64,000 nucleotides of DNA from Lumnitzera littorea (taxonomy: Eukaryota > Streptophyta > Magnoliopsida > Myrtales > Combretaceae): positions 12,170,254 through 12,234,253 of the forward strand of contig JAMXBB010000010.1 of assembly GCA_024138015.1 (NCBI GenBank). The letters are read 5' to 3'. The translations under genes were made by a program, and so were the position numbers. Below the pieces are notes generated by a model that worked only from the letters and a program-made list of their open reading frames with translations, ran no database searches and was not told the DNA's origin. Shown piece by piece: positions 11,475 through 22,740 of this stretch (positions are counted from its first letter, which is position 1; each line of letters begins with the position of its first letter).

Positions 11475-13405
11475 CTTAATAAAATTTTAACATTGTCAAG
11501 CTAGATTTTTTACCAATTTTTATTAATTTTTCTTAAATCGATTGGTATTAAACTTTACCTATTTAATATTGATCATTAATTAAGATTCAAAGAAATTTGG
11601 TTTTAAAAGAATTTTATAAGCTTTAGAAGGTGTTACCTGACCAAAGTCGGAAAGTGGTTTAGGTCAAAATCAAATTAGTATATTTAGTCTTAATCTGAAC
11701 ATTGATTGGTGTAGGAAAAACCGATTTTAGAAAAGTAAATAAACAAGTTCGAGGGTTAGGTTTTTTAAAACTTTACAAATACCACAAACTTTCTAAATTT
11801 GAATTTAATTCCTAAAATCATGTTTTGGAATAATAATTTAATCTACTAAAATTACTTTTAATTGAATAATTCCAAGAAAGGAAAATTATATTTTATTTTT
11901 TACCAAATTGAGTAATTCAAACTAAAAGTGGAAAAAACTAGTTTTTTTGCTTTTTACGTTACCTCGAATATATTTACGTACCTACTATTCGAAATCAAAT
12001 GTATGTAGTTTTTTTTTCAAAAATTTTAGTGTGTTATGTTTGTTTTAATTTTGAAAAACATGTTGAGGTTATGTTTTATGTAGTTTCAATTTTATTAAAA
12101 AAAAATCTAAAGGATCCTATATCCGAGTTTTATTTTTGGAAAGCTCTAGAAATATGCTAATTTAGAAAAAAGATCTATTTAATTTGTTTATTTGGAAAAA
12201 GGTTTTCCTAGGTGATAAAAGAATGTTATTATTTATTTTTATTTTCTATTTTATTATTTTTTTTCCTTTTATTTTGACCACAACATAAAAATAAATAAAA
12301 ATTAAACAAAGCTTTTTCTTCCCTCTTTTTTATTCTCTTTTTCTTCTTTTCTTTTCCTTTTATTTCTTCTTTTTCTTTTCCCTTTCTTTTGTATTTTTCC
12401 TTATTTTAGTTACAATTGCAATGCAAAGAAAAAAAATAAAGTAAAAAAAAAAAGAACCGAAAAGAAACAAAAAAAAGGAGGAAAAGGAAAGAAAAAAGCA
12501 GAAGAAAAAGAGAATAAAAAAGAGGAAAGAAAAAGCTTAGTTTAATTTTTATTTATTTTTATGTTGGAGTCAAAATAAAAGGAAAAAATAATAACAAAAA
12601 ATTAAAAAATAATAAAATAGAAAATAAAAATAAATAAATAATAAAGTTCTTTTATCACTTCAAAAAACCTTTTTCCAAATAAATGAAAATAAAAAGATCT
12701 TTTTTTCCAAATTAGGACATTTTTAGAACTTTCCAAAAATAAAACTGAGATTTATGACCCTATAGATTTTTTTAAAAAATAAAATCAAACCTACATAAAA
12801 CGTAAACTCGATGTATTTTTCAAAATTAAAAAAAACCCATCATACTAAAATTTTACAAAAGAGAACTATGTAAATTTGATATCAAATAATACGTACGTAA
12901 ATATTTCCGAAGCGACATAAAAAACGAAAAAAATTAGTTTTTTTTCCACTTTTAGTTTGAATTACTCAATTTGTTTAAAAAAATGAAAAATAATTTTCCC
13001 TTTTTTTAGAATTATTCAATTAAAAGTAATTTTAATAGATTAAGTTATTATTCTAATAGGTGATTTTAGGAATTAAATCCAAACTTGGAAATTTATGGTA
13101 CTCATAAGGGATTAAAAAACTAAACCCTCGGACTCATTTTTATGGCTTTTCAAAACTTTTTTCTAAAATCGGTTTTTCCCACACAAATAAATATCTAGAT
13201 CAAAACCAAATCTACTTATTTAGGTTTGACCTAAACCACTTCTCGACTCTAGTCAGGTAGTGACTCCAAAAGCTTATAAAATTCTTTTAAAACCAATTTT
13301 TGTTAAATCCTAGTTGATGATCAATATTAAACAGATAAAGTTTAATATCGATCGATTTAGGAAAAACTAATAAAAACTAGTAAAAAATCAAGCTTGACAA
13401 GTTAG
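11475..13405. repeat. Large imperfect palindrome of two opposed LTR segments
   Basis: The left arm (about 11,475-12,430) is repeated as its reverse complement in the right arm (about 12,440-13,405). Matching marks include 'aaaccgattttagaaaa' (left) with 'ttttctaaaatcggttttt' (right), 'gaaagtggtttaggtcaaa' with 'tttgacctaaaccacttct', and 'aagctttttcttccctc' with 'gaggaaagaaaaagctt'. The centre is near 12,430. The right arm runs in the same direction as the LTR at 6358-9064; the left arm runs oppositely. Both arms are broken at about the same internal LTR point, which suggests inverted duplication rather than two separate insertions. Confidence 0.75.
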
Positions 13406-13420
13406 TGACTCCATTAAGGA
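13402..13420 (+). other. Possible decayed tRNA-Arg primer-binding site
   Basis: The sequence ttagtgactccattaagga resembles the Tat/Ogre primer site TGGCGACTCCACTGGGGA, complementary to the 3' end of plant tRNA-Arg, with mostly C-to-T and G-to-A changes. It follows directly after the right LTR arm in plus orientation, as a 5' LTR/PBS junction would. The match is partial. Confidence 0.35.
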
Positions 13421-13534
13421 TTTGGTGAAGAGAGCGAAGGTACTATAAGAGCTGATTGAGACATAAAAGTGAATTTCGAAAGGTTAGCGCCTTAAGAGCT
13501 AGCTAGAAAAATTGATTTGGAACTTAATCTTACC

Positions 13535-14185
13535 CTTCTATGCTAACTAACTGAAGCAGAAACATCTTTCGGGGATTAGCAACCCTATATTGGAATCAAT
13601 TTGAAAACTCAATTGTGCTCCTTTGAGCTCACTAACCTAAGTGAGAATATCTCTCAGGGATTAGCAATCTTAAATTGGAATCAATTTAAAAACCTGGACA
13701 TGCTTCTTTGAGCTTACTAATCTAAATGGGAGTGTCTCTCAAGGACTAACAACCATAAATTGGAATTGATTTGAAAACTTGGTCATACTCCTTTGAGCTC
13801 ACTAACTAAGGTAGAAGCGTCTCTCGAGGACTAACAACCTTAAAATGGAATTGATTTGAAAACGTAGTCATGCTCCTTTGAGCTTACTAACTTAGGTAGA
13901 AACGTCTCTAAGAGACTAGTAACCCTAAGTGAGAATCAATTTGAAAACCTAACCATGCTCTTCTAAGCCTCTTAACTTAGGTAGGAGTGTGTTTAGGAGA
14001 CTAACAACCCTAAATTGGAATCAATTTGAAAATCTGGTCATACTCCTCTAAGTTAATTAACCTAGGCGAGAGCATTTCTAAGAGACTAGCAACCTTAAAT
14101 AAGAATTATATGAGAACCTAGCAGTGCTCCTTTGAGCTCACTAACTTAGGTGGGAGTGTCTTCAGAAGATTAGCAACCCTAAATT
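13535..14185. repeat. Tandem array, about eight copies of an 85-bp unit
   Basis: The word ctttgagct(c/t)actaac or a variant begins at 13,535, 13,621, 13,706, 13,791, 13,876, 13,961, 14,046 and 14,130. The spacing is therefore 84-86 bp with almost no length change. Each unit also holds 'ggactaacaaccctaaattggaat(c)aatttgaaaac'. Copies differ by point changes only, so the array is old but in register. It lies between an LTR arm and the pol of the minus-strand element. It may be a 3' UTR repeat of that element or lie in the leader of the plus-strand LTR arm. Confidence 0.85.
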
Positions 14186-15129
14186 GACTTAGAAGAAATG
14201 CCCTATGGGCTCATTGAAAACTTTAAAAGGATGATTGATTGATGGCTAATATCGAGTTGGGATAATGCTTTTATAAGTTAGCTAAGACCTGAAAGATGGA
14301 ACAAAAGGTAGGTACCCTGTGGGCCAGCTAATAACTTTACCCAAAAGATTGTTAAGAGGAAGGTATCCCGAATATCGATTACTATCTATGGAGGTAAAGT
14401 CTAAATGCAAATGCAATGTTCAAAACTAATATGCTAACATTGTGGAGAAGGAGTTACCTGGTTTTGTTGATAGTGTCTAAATCGTTAAACCTTCCTTTGA
14501 AAAAGCCCTATCAAAACTAGTTAATTCATCTTTTGAAATGGTCGTAACCTTAATCCCTTATCACCCACCTAATTGATGGAGCTTCTATGGCTTTGTTGGC
14601 CCTTTAAAGAAGTCGTGGAAATTAACCCTATAAAGAATGTCATCTACTGTTTTTGTCCATAAATTGATTATCTTTTAGAATTTTATGAACTAAAACCCTT
14701 ATCCCTGACCAATAAGTATCTGCTATGAGGTGATTGCCCATCTAGATTTCACCTTTCCTTGAAAAATAGAATGTAAAATTCCCCATCGAGGGGGATCAAC
14801 TCATAATAAAGTATTTTAAAGAGTTTTGTTAATTACCAATGTTCTATATCTCACTTTTCATCTTCTCTCATGTTTTTAGTGTATGGGTTCATTTAAATAG
14901 AGTAAGGGAATTAGACCTTTTAATGGAGCAAGAAAAGGGATACAAATGATTCTAATGTCAACAACTGCTAAGGATACCAATTTTGCTTATATAAGATGAA
15001 AATTAGACCATAATAACATTCAGAACGATTGGTATTTTTATGTTTTAAGTAAAAATTTCCATTGACTTTCATGGGTGGTACAAGTTTATAGTGTTAGCAT
15101 TTATAAGGTCTCTCAATTCTAGACTATCC
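14186..15129 (-). other. Untranslated or decayed region downstream of the integrase
   Basis: This links the 85-bp array to the integrase end at about 15,130. No convincing frame is seen. Reading the minus strand from 15,100 gives short segments that could be the pol C-terminus, but they are broken by stops. Confidence 0.35.
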
Positions 15130-16060
15130 ATCTAAGACACAATTAAAGCCCCTCCTAGTATCACTTGCTTTACGATATAAGGGCCCCCACAATTTGGAGC
15201 AAATTTTCCTCTAGAGTCTTGTGCATTGAGGAGAGCTTTTCTCAATACCATATCACTCTCCTTGAAATTCCGAGGACATACCCTTTTGTTAAAAGCTCGA
15301 ACCATTCTTTTTGGTAACATTGATTATGATACGAGGTTGTCAATCTGTTCTCATCAATCAAATTAACTACTTGATGCGTTTCTTTACCCAATCGACCTCA
15401 TCCAATTAAGTTTCTAAAAGTACTCTGAGAGATGGGATCTTGACTTCCACCAGTAGTATTGCTTCAATGTCGTATACTAAGGAGTAAGGTGTTGCCCCTA
15501 TCGATGTTTTGATGGAAGTCCAATAGGCTATGAGTGTAAACGGTAGCATTTCATGTGAATCCTTGTACGTAACAGCCATCTTTTCAATTATCCTTTTGAG
15601 ATTTTTGTTGGTTGCTTTAATAGCCTCATTCATTTAGGATCGATAAGGAATAGAGTTCTTATGAATGATCTTAAACTATTGGTACAATTCAGACATAAGC
15701 TTGTTGTTGAGATTAGTGCCATTGTCTATGATGATTGTTTTTGGTGCCCCATATCAAGCGAAGATATCTCTCTTGATAAACTTGACTACTACCCTTTTAG
15801 TAACACTTAAATAGGATGAGGCCTCAACTTAATTACTGAAGTAATCGATGGTGACTGATATGAAGCGATGCTCATTTGATGCTCTTGGAGTAATCAAGCC
15901 AATAATGTCTATACCCTACATTGAAAAAGGTCATGGCATAGAGAGTGTATGTAATTCTTGAAGTAGGGCATTTATCTTGTTTGCGTGAACTTGGCATAAG
16001 TAGCAATGCCGAACATGTTTGATACAATTGCCTTCCATTGTTGACCAATAATATCCTAAC
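15130..16060 (-). pseudogene. Element B integrase
   Basis: Reading down from about 16,030: RHCYLCQVHANKI (second half of the HHCC zinc finger), then SNEHRFISVTIDYF (first D), APKTIIIDNGTN (second D), then MNEAIKATNKNLKRIIEKMA. The family consensus for the last block is N-G-A-V-E-A-A-N-K-N, so the third catalytic residue Glu is Lys here, fitting a G-to-A change. The C-terminal part has RAFNKRVCPRNFKESDMVL and KFAPNCGGPYIVKQV. Even apart from the stops, the active site is broken. Confidence 0.8.
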
Positions 16061-16398
16061 CTCATAATTTTCTTAGCCAGTATGTAAAGTTCATGTGGGG
16101 GCTACATCCTCTTTCATATCCTTCTTTCATCAAAATCTTGGCCTCCTTGTCGCCTACACACCTTAAAAGCGTACCATCAAATAATCATCAGTACAAGGTA
16201 GATTCGCTTACTAAGAATTAGAAAGCCAATCTCTTGATCATCTTTTTGCCTTTTTTATCAGCTTCATCAAGGTATGTACCTTGTTGTAGGAATATTTTAA
16301 TGTCATGGTACCAAGGCTTTTCATCGTGTGTACCTTCAATTGCTAAATAGAAGGTAGGCTTTTACTATGACTAGCTGAATTTTGACTCCACCAAATAT

Positions 16399-16755
16399 TT
16401 AGATCATGGATGCCAGAGTGGCTAATGCACCAGTAAATTGATTTTGAGTCCTCAATACATGATTTAGATCATGGTAGGGTACCGGTTTAAGATCCTTCGT
16501 TTTGTATTCTCCCCAAGCTTGGCTAATAATGAGTGAAGAATCTTCATACACTTCTAACTCTTGAATGTCCATATCTAGGACCATTTTGAGTCCCATGATG
16601 TACGCTTCATATTCAGCGATATTGTTGGTATATGGGAAAACGAGCCTAATAGCTATAGGGAATCGCATACCTTTAGGGGATACTAATATTGCCCTAATTC
16701 CACACCTAGACACATTGGTAGCTCCATCGAAGAACGTTTTCCATTTCGAGGGCAT
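16399..16755 (-). pseudogene. Element B second, archaeal-like RNase H
   Basis: An open frame of 118 codons reads KWKTFFDGATNVSRCGIRAI, SPKGMRFPIAIRLVFPYTNN, IAEYEAYIMGLKMVLDMDI and LEVYEDSSLIISQAWGEYKT. This is the archaeal-like RNase H that Tat/Ogre elements acquired in addition to their normal one. The acidic residues expected for catalysis (D in FDGA, E in AEYEA, D in EDSSL) are visible. G in the usual YGDS is E here. It is the key domain for classifying the element. Confidence 0.85.
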
Positions 16756-16759
16756 ATTG

Positions 16760-17480
16760 TCTTTCTCTTCATCAAAACTACCTTCAGCTACTAAGATGTC
16801 TTCGTCGAGGAACCTGACTTATACCTCTTGAGGGCTACCTTTAGAGGGATTTTCTGCTAACTAATCTATTAAAGCTTACCCCTTAACTAAATTCTAGTTC
16901 ATGTACATGATGTCAAACTTCAATAACAACATTTACCACTTTGAGATTCTACCAATTAGGGCCAACTTATTTGCCAAGTACTTTAAGAAATCATATTGAG
17001 TCAACAATTCAATTTGCTAATAGAATATATATTGTCTAAGCTGATGCATTACTCGAACTAAAGCACAATACGTTCTTTCAATTTGTGAATCCTTCCGTTC
17101 CCCTTCTATAAACTTCTTACTTAAGTGGTATATGGCCCGCTCTTTTCCTTCCTCATCTTTCTGACTGGGCATACATCCCATGGATTTTGGTAATATTGTG
17201 AGGTACAGAAATAACTATTTCCCAAGTTTAGGAGCTACTAAAGTTGGAGGGTTCATGAGGTACTCCTTGATTGTTGTAAAGGTTTGCTCGCATTCTTTGT
17301 CCTAATTTATCTTGGTGTTCTTTTTCAACAACTTAAATAAGAGACGACATTTATCAGTAAGTTGAGACATGAACTAAGCTATGTAGTTCAAGTAGCCTAA
17401 TAAGCCTTCGATTTCTTTGAGTATGCATGGAAGGGTAAGTTAACTATTGCTTTGACTTTATCAAGATCCACTTCGATGCC
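16760..17480 (-). pseudogene. Element B RNase H and connection region
   Basis: After RT the minus strand gives EIEGLLG.LNYIA.FMSQLT, KECEQTFTTIKEYLMNPPTL and RAIYHLSKKFIEGERK, followed by ERTYCALV...LRQY. These are the usual tether and RNase H segments of Ty3/gypsy pol. Many stops are present. Confidence 0.7.
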
Positions 17481-17489
17481 CCTTTGGTT

Positions 17490-18130
17490 GATTATGAAAA
17501 CCAGTAATTTCCTTGAAGTTACTCCAAAGTAGCCTTTTCTAGGTTTAGCTTCAATTAGAATTTTCTCAACCTATCAAACAATCTCCTTAGGTTATCCATG
17601 TGATTTTCTCCCTCTTTGGATTTTGCAATCATATCATCAACATATACTTCAACTTCTTTATGCATCATGTTATGAAAGATTGCGACCATTGCTCTTTAGT
17701 AAGTTTCCCCCAATGTTTTTGAGTCCGAAAGGCATTACCTTATAACAAAATGTACCCCAAGTTGTAATGAAAGTTGTCTTAACCTTATCTTCTTTAGACA
17801 TATAAATTTGATTATATCTGGAGAATCCATCCATGAAAAAGAAAAGATGGTTCCTAACTATATGATCCACTAAGACATTAATATGGGGTAAAGGGAAGTT
17901 ATCTTTAGGTGTTGCTTAATTGAGGTCCTGAGAATCCATGTATTCTCCAACTTTTCCATTCTTTTTCATGATTGGCACAAGGTTGACTACCCATTTAGCA
18001 TAACTAGACATTTCGATGAAATTGACCTTTAGTAACTTTTTGACTTCTTTAATTTTCAATAAGATATCAGTTCAGAATCTCCTTAGCTTCTGCTTCTTAA
18101 GTTTGATATCCTCTCATATGGATAAGCGGT
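17490..18130 (-). pseudogene. Element B reverse transcriptase
   Basis: The minus strand reads KDNFPLPHINVLVDHIV, then FFFMDGFSRYNQIYMSKEDK, TTFITTWGTFCYKVMPFGLK and, near 17,645-17,625, VEVYVDDMIAKSKEG. These are the RT blocks in order, and the YVDD catalytic box is intact. The DGFSGYNQI and TPWGTF boxes each carry one substitution (G to R, P to T). Stops (for example QDLN followed by a stop near 17,920) and a shift after PFGLKN break the frame. Confidence 0.85.
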
Positions 18131-19214
18131 GGACTATAATTGATGGATCTAACTCGGGCATATCTTCATAAGATCATGCAAACACATCTTAATACTCAAA
18201 TAGTAGTGTCGTCATTTCTACCTTTTGTTCTTCTTTCAATTTCCCTCTAATCTTCAAATTCTTAGGGTTGTCATCAATCACAACATTAATTGTCTCGGCT
18301 AGCTCATAAATGGAAATTTTACCCATTTCATGTCTTTGCTAGCTTTCTTACACGTTACTATAGTCATTAACATCACTCCCGACGACTAACCCAATAAGGC
18401 TAGAAGTGATATTAATATTTTCATCACCTATCTGCGTGAGGTATCCTTAGCTTTTATTCATAGCATTAGATATAGGTCAAAAGTATGTAAAGAAAGGGGT
18501 GTAAGTAAAGAAGAAATGGAGTGTAATGAAGAAAATGGAAACTGTTCTTTTATTACATTAAACAGTTCTTTCAAATACATGTTTATAGAACAAAGGTAAT
18601 TATTATAAAGCTCAAGAAAATACTATACTGTAATTCATCCTTTACCTTAGAGGAGAATTGTTTCTATTTATAGGAATGGAGAACTAGTTAATCAGGTGTT
18701 GGAGCTTGTAGGATATGCTTGTTATTTCATTCTTGCTAAGGGTATCTTCTTTGACAAGTTTTGAGGTCTAAACATCAACCCGAATGAATGTCTCTATCAT
18801 TGGTAGAAATGTCATCAAGGCATGATACAATCTGTCACCTCTCTTGCCCCTTACTTGCATGTTTCGCAACTCTTTCATCAGAGTTGGAATGTAGACGAGC
18901 TCATAGGTACCAACCTACCCTTATTTGAATTTCAGCCTCTCATCCTTCCTTTGATTGGTAATTATGCACCCCTCTTCAAACATTTAAAGCCTAAAGTCCT
19001 CCTGCTCCTTAATGCTAATGTAGGGTATGATCGCCTCTTTATATATTTTATAATCCTGGTCACCTAGAATATTTATGACCTAGCCATTTGAATTGAACTT
19101 AACCTTTTGGTGTAAACTTAAAGGTATGACCCCTACTGAATGAATCAAGGCTCTTCCCAATAAGAGGTTAACAGTCCTTAGGATGTCTTGAACCTAGAAT
19201 TAGATGTTGAAAGT

Positions 19215-19630
19215 CTATGGGCCAATATCAATTGGTAAGTTGATCTCCTTAATAATATCTCTCTTGAATCCATCAAAAGCCCTGATTGTTGTTGAACTTA
19301 GCTTGATTGCGATTGCATCGATACCTAATAGATCCAAGGTAGCAAGAGGGTAAACATTCAATGATGACCGATTGTCGATGAGGACTTTAGTAGTGATGAT
19401 GTTGTTTACCCTCACTATTATGAAAAGAGACTTAGTGTGTTGATTACCTTCCTCACCTAATTCTTTAGTGGAGAAAGAAATTTGAATCATAGTGAGGATA
19501 GAGTTGGTAATTGATCCCATTCTTTCGAATGGTATTTCATGAGAGACCTTAGCCTCCCTTAGAGTTTTGAATAGAGCTTCTCGATGTGGTTCAAATGCCA
19601 TCAACAAACCTATGAGTGATATTTGTGTTG
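19215..19630 (-). pseudogene. Element B aspartic protease
   Basis: A 130-codon open frame contains TTKVLIDNRSSLNVYPLATL. In Tat/Ogre proteases this is normally VLVDNGSSLNV.P, with the catalytic Asp kept in the D-N-G/S-S box. Here Gly is replaced by Arg. The following LSSTTIRAFDGFKRD is the conserved IRAFDG flap-side segment of the family. The enzyme would cut the polyprotein. The surviving open frame is fortuitous, since both neighbours contain stops. Confidence 0.75.
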
Positions 19631-21457
19631 GAGTTTTAGTAAGTTAGTCCATTATTTTGTACTCACTTAATTTAATCATTTTAGTGAAGGCGGACAATCC
19701 TTGTTCACCTTTGGTTGGCTTGTTACTTGATTCTTCTAGCACAATCTTCTTTTTGAGGTCTTCTTTTGGGTCATAGATTCTACTAGAGTGAGTAATCCCT
19801 CCTAAAGAGAACTTAATTTGCCTTGATTTACTACTTGGTAGTTGAGAGGGGATATTTTATAACTTTCAAGGGCTAAGGGCACATGGAAGGTATAACTTTT
19901 AATCTTTGAAACTTATTTCTCTTCCTATTTGTAAAATCTATAGACCTTGGGCACTCGGTTGGAGTTGATCATATTGATTAAAGGGTTTGAAAATATCATA
20001 TTAATGATAGGGCCATGGTTAGGTAAGGGGTTGTTGTTGACGTTTGGAATTGGGGCTTCCATAAAGCCAAGCTAAACCAAGCCTTCATCAATTAAATCTT
20101 GAATTTTATCTTTTAATCTCCAACATGAGTTAGTTGAATGGCTCACCTACCCCAAATGATATTGATACCTTACATTTAGATTAAAAACCCTTAGCTTGTA
20201 CCTTTTCTTAGGAAGCTCAAATGGAGTAGATTATTTTTTCTTAATTTTTTAAGGGTTTGGTTAAGAGGAACTAGTATCTTAGTAAGTTGTCTTAGGGCCC
20301 TATTGACTTATGGCTAGCTTCTGAATTGTTCCTGAACTGGTGGAGGATTTGTATTGAAGGAAACCGGGGTATTGGGCTTGGTGTTTGAATTCACCATATC
20401 GATAGTGGCTTCTTTGGGCTTATTGATAGTAGGCTTTGTAGAAGGTAGTCTTCTATCTAATAGCTCTTACAATTTGCCAAAAGAGACAACACTCTCAATT
20501 CGGCATCCTGCAACAATTACCTCTGCGAAGCTGGACAAGGCTTACCCATTAAGTGGGAGAAGTATCATCTCTTAAGAGTATTGATGAAAGCTTAAGTTAA
20601 CTCTTTCTTGGTGATGGGGTTGGATACCCTTATAGCTAAGGATGTTTACCTCTAGGCATATTCCTTAAATGACTCATTGTGCTTCTTTTGCAGGATAACC
20701 AAATCCATCATAGTTGGTGCCACTTCGACATTAAAATTGTATTATTTAAAGAATGCCCTAGCTAGCTTCTCCCATGAGTTCACTCGATTCAGATCCAATT
20801 GAGCGTACTAGGTTAAAGCAAGCTCCTTAAGTTGTCCTAAAAAGCTTGCACTATGAGCCGGTCATATTGTACATACTTGCCCATCTTGCATATGTATAAC
20901 CTGGTATATGGTTTAGGGTAGCCAGTCCTATTATATTTCTTAAATTTAGGTACCTTGAATTTTTTAGGAAAGCTTCCATAGTCATAAGCTGAGAAGTCTG
21001 TACTACTAACTTGTTCGAAACCATCATAACCTTCGAGCATTTTCATCTTTTTAATGATTTGCTCAGTCAATCGCCTTTCTAATTCTTTCAATCGATCTTA
21101 GTTAGCTTCTAGCTTCGAGCTGATCAAGAATGAGTAAGTATTGGGCTCAAAAGTTAAGTTAACTTTTGGATAAACCTTCTCTATCTAAAAAGATTCAAAG
21201 GCCGAGTTAACCTTAGGATAGGCTTCTTCTACTTCAAGGGATGGGGCTTCAACATTCTTTCCATATCAAGCCTTGGAGCTTTCCTTGTTTAATGGTGCTA
21301 TAGATCTGAGTAGAGCAATGCTATCAGTAAGGAAGCTTAATTGGTTGGCAATCTTTCCTACTATTCATTCTAAGGAGCAAAATGTTAGCTGGGTAGGATC
21401 AGCAACTTCAAGGTTGACATTGTTGTTGTTGATATTGTTGCTTCCTTAGTTGGCCAT
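19630..21457 (-). pseudogene. Element B gag
   Basis: It starts at ATG 21,457 (MAN..., then an N-rich stretch) and has a coiled, charged segment with ELERRLTEQIIKKMK (about 21,085-21,040). The best-kept part, about 20,840-21,090, is an 84-codon open frame holding KFKVPKFKKYNRTGYPKPY and LYICKMGKYVQ. Further down are a retrotransposon-gag-like part (QKKHNESFKEYA) and CWRLKDKIQDLIDEGL near 20,075-20,135, the end of a zinc-knuckle region. Several in-frame stops occur, so no full protein can be made. Confidence 0.75.
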
Positions 21458-22740
21458 CTTAGTTTGTGAATTGGTTCGGATAAGACTTCTTCAGAAGGTT
21501 TAATGTTTGGAAGCTATTTTTTCAACTTGGTTCAAGATTACTTCTTAAAAAGTTAACACATATATTTTAAAGAAATGAGATGAATGAAAAATAAATAAAT
21601 AAGTAAATAAATATATAAGAATGCAAAGATGTATGGCACACGGATGTAGAGAAATAGAACTAACAATTAACCAACAAGATGGCAATTTTATTCATCATTT
21701 TGCACCTCTCACAGTTCCTTTTTATATTAATAAAAAGAAAAATACATTGCTTCAAGAAAAATACTATTATTTCTAAGCATTCTTTTGGCACTTGGTCGAT
21801 GTTCCCTTTTGTTACTTGTTGGATCCTGTTAGTGCTTCCTTCCTCTTTCTTGGGCTATGTTCATCTACTTCTTCAAGTTCCTTGAGCCTTCTTTAAGTCA
21901 TCTTCAATTGATGTTGTAAGGCCCAAGAACGTTGTTTGAATTCTTGAAAGAGGTATTCCCACATGTCGCACTCTTCATAAATAACTTCTACATGGGCTTA
22001 TACTTGGTCCATGTAAGTTTTGATTTCAGAGTTTGGTTCAACTAGCATGGGTTGTATGATCTCTGATGCTCGATACTGGATCTCCTCGACCTTATGGAGT
22101 TGATCATACAAATATTCTTTACTGATCATGCACTTGCCTACTTCTCCTAGGCATTCTCCTAAATCGATTTTAAGGCTGATGGTCATCATTTCCCATAGCT
22201 TCTTGATTGCTCAAAGTTTAGATATCTTTTGTGGCATTAGAAGCTGAAGGTCTTTGTGATCCAAGGTTGTAATATCTAGTGAGGGCCTATAGATTATATC
22301 TTAAATTCCTCCAAACTACCTAATAATGTTGTTAGAGCAATAGCTTGTGCATCATTTCATCCTAATTAGGGGGACTGCTTGATAATTTTTACAAACTAGG
22401 ATTATCCTTTTTAAAGTTGCTCCACTTAGCTATCTATAAGATATCAGCAACTTGGAAATTAAATAGGACTTCTACATACGTAGTAGTAAGTGGGCTTCTC
22501 TTCTAGCAAATGAACCTTATCAACAAAGGAATCAATTAAATTAATCTTGTGGGCAAATCCTTCTCAGATCAAGTCAAGCCCTAAACACTTCATGTGGCTT
22601 ACAACCTCCGACATGTTGATTGATGTTATTTTCAGTTAAAGCCTTTAAGGGCTCAGTCCATCTGATAGGCCTCAAAGCTCAACCTACTTTTAAATTTGGT
22701 TTGAATTTAGAAAGTAGCATAAATAGTTTTAGCTTTGCAT
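21458..22740 (-). other. Leader of element B with a possible extra ORF remnant
   Basis: Upstream of gag the minus strand keeps a 63-codon frame (22,189-21,998) with charged, helix-prone sequence (EYLYDQLHKVEEIQYRASEI). In the same frame follows KQRSWALQHQLKM, a stop, then RRLKELEE. Ogre elements carry an extra ORF before gag, so this may be its coiled C-terminus. I recognise no specific domain, and 22,200-22,740 is too broken to assign. Confidence 0.35.

Larger units (their letters stand above)
15130..21457 (-). mobile_element. Nearly complete but dead Tat/Ogre gag-pol (element B)
   Basis: On the minus strand the order is gag (ATG 21,457), protease, RT, RNase H, a second archaeal-like RNase H, then integrase. 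This order with two RNase H domains is diagnostic of the Tat/Ogre group of Ty3/gypsy retrotransposons. Most domains can be followed almost without gaps, but dozens of stops interrupt the frame. Many sit where Q, W or R codons are conserved, so the element is decayed by substitutions more than by deletions. Its gag matches that of element A. A clear pair of LTRs in the right orientation was not found; LTR-like DNA on the integrase side is rearranged into the palindrome. Confidence 0.85.

Noticed and set aside
13535..14185. Possible CRISPR-like array because of the regular spacing
   Set aside because: The whole 85-bp unit repeats with no unique spacers, and the DNA is plant nuclear.
15132..15633. 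Two separate small minus-strand genes
   Set aside because: Both are consecutive pieces of the element B integrase broken by stops.
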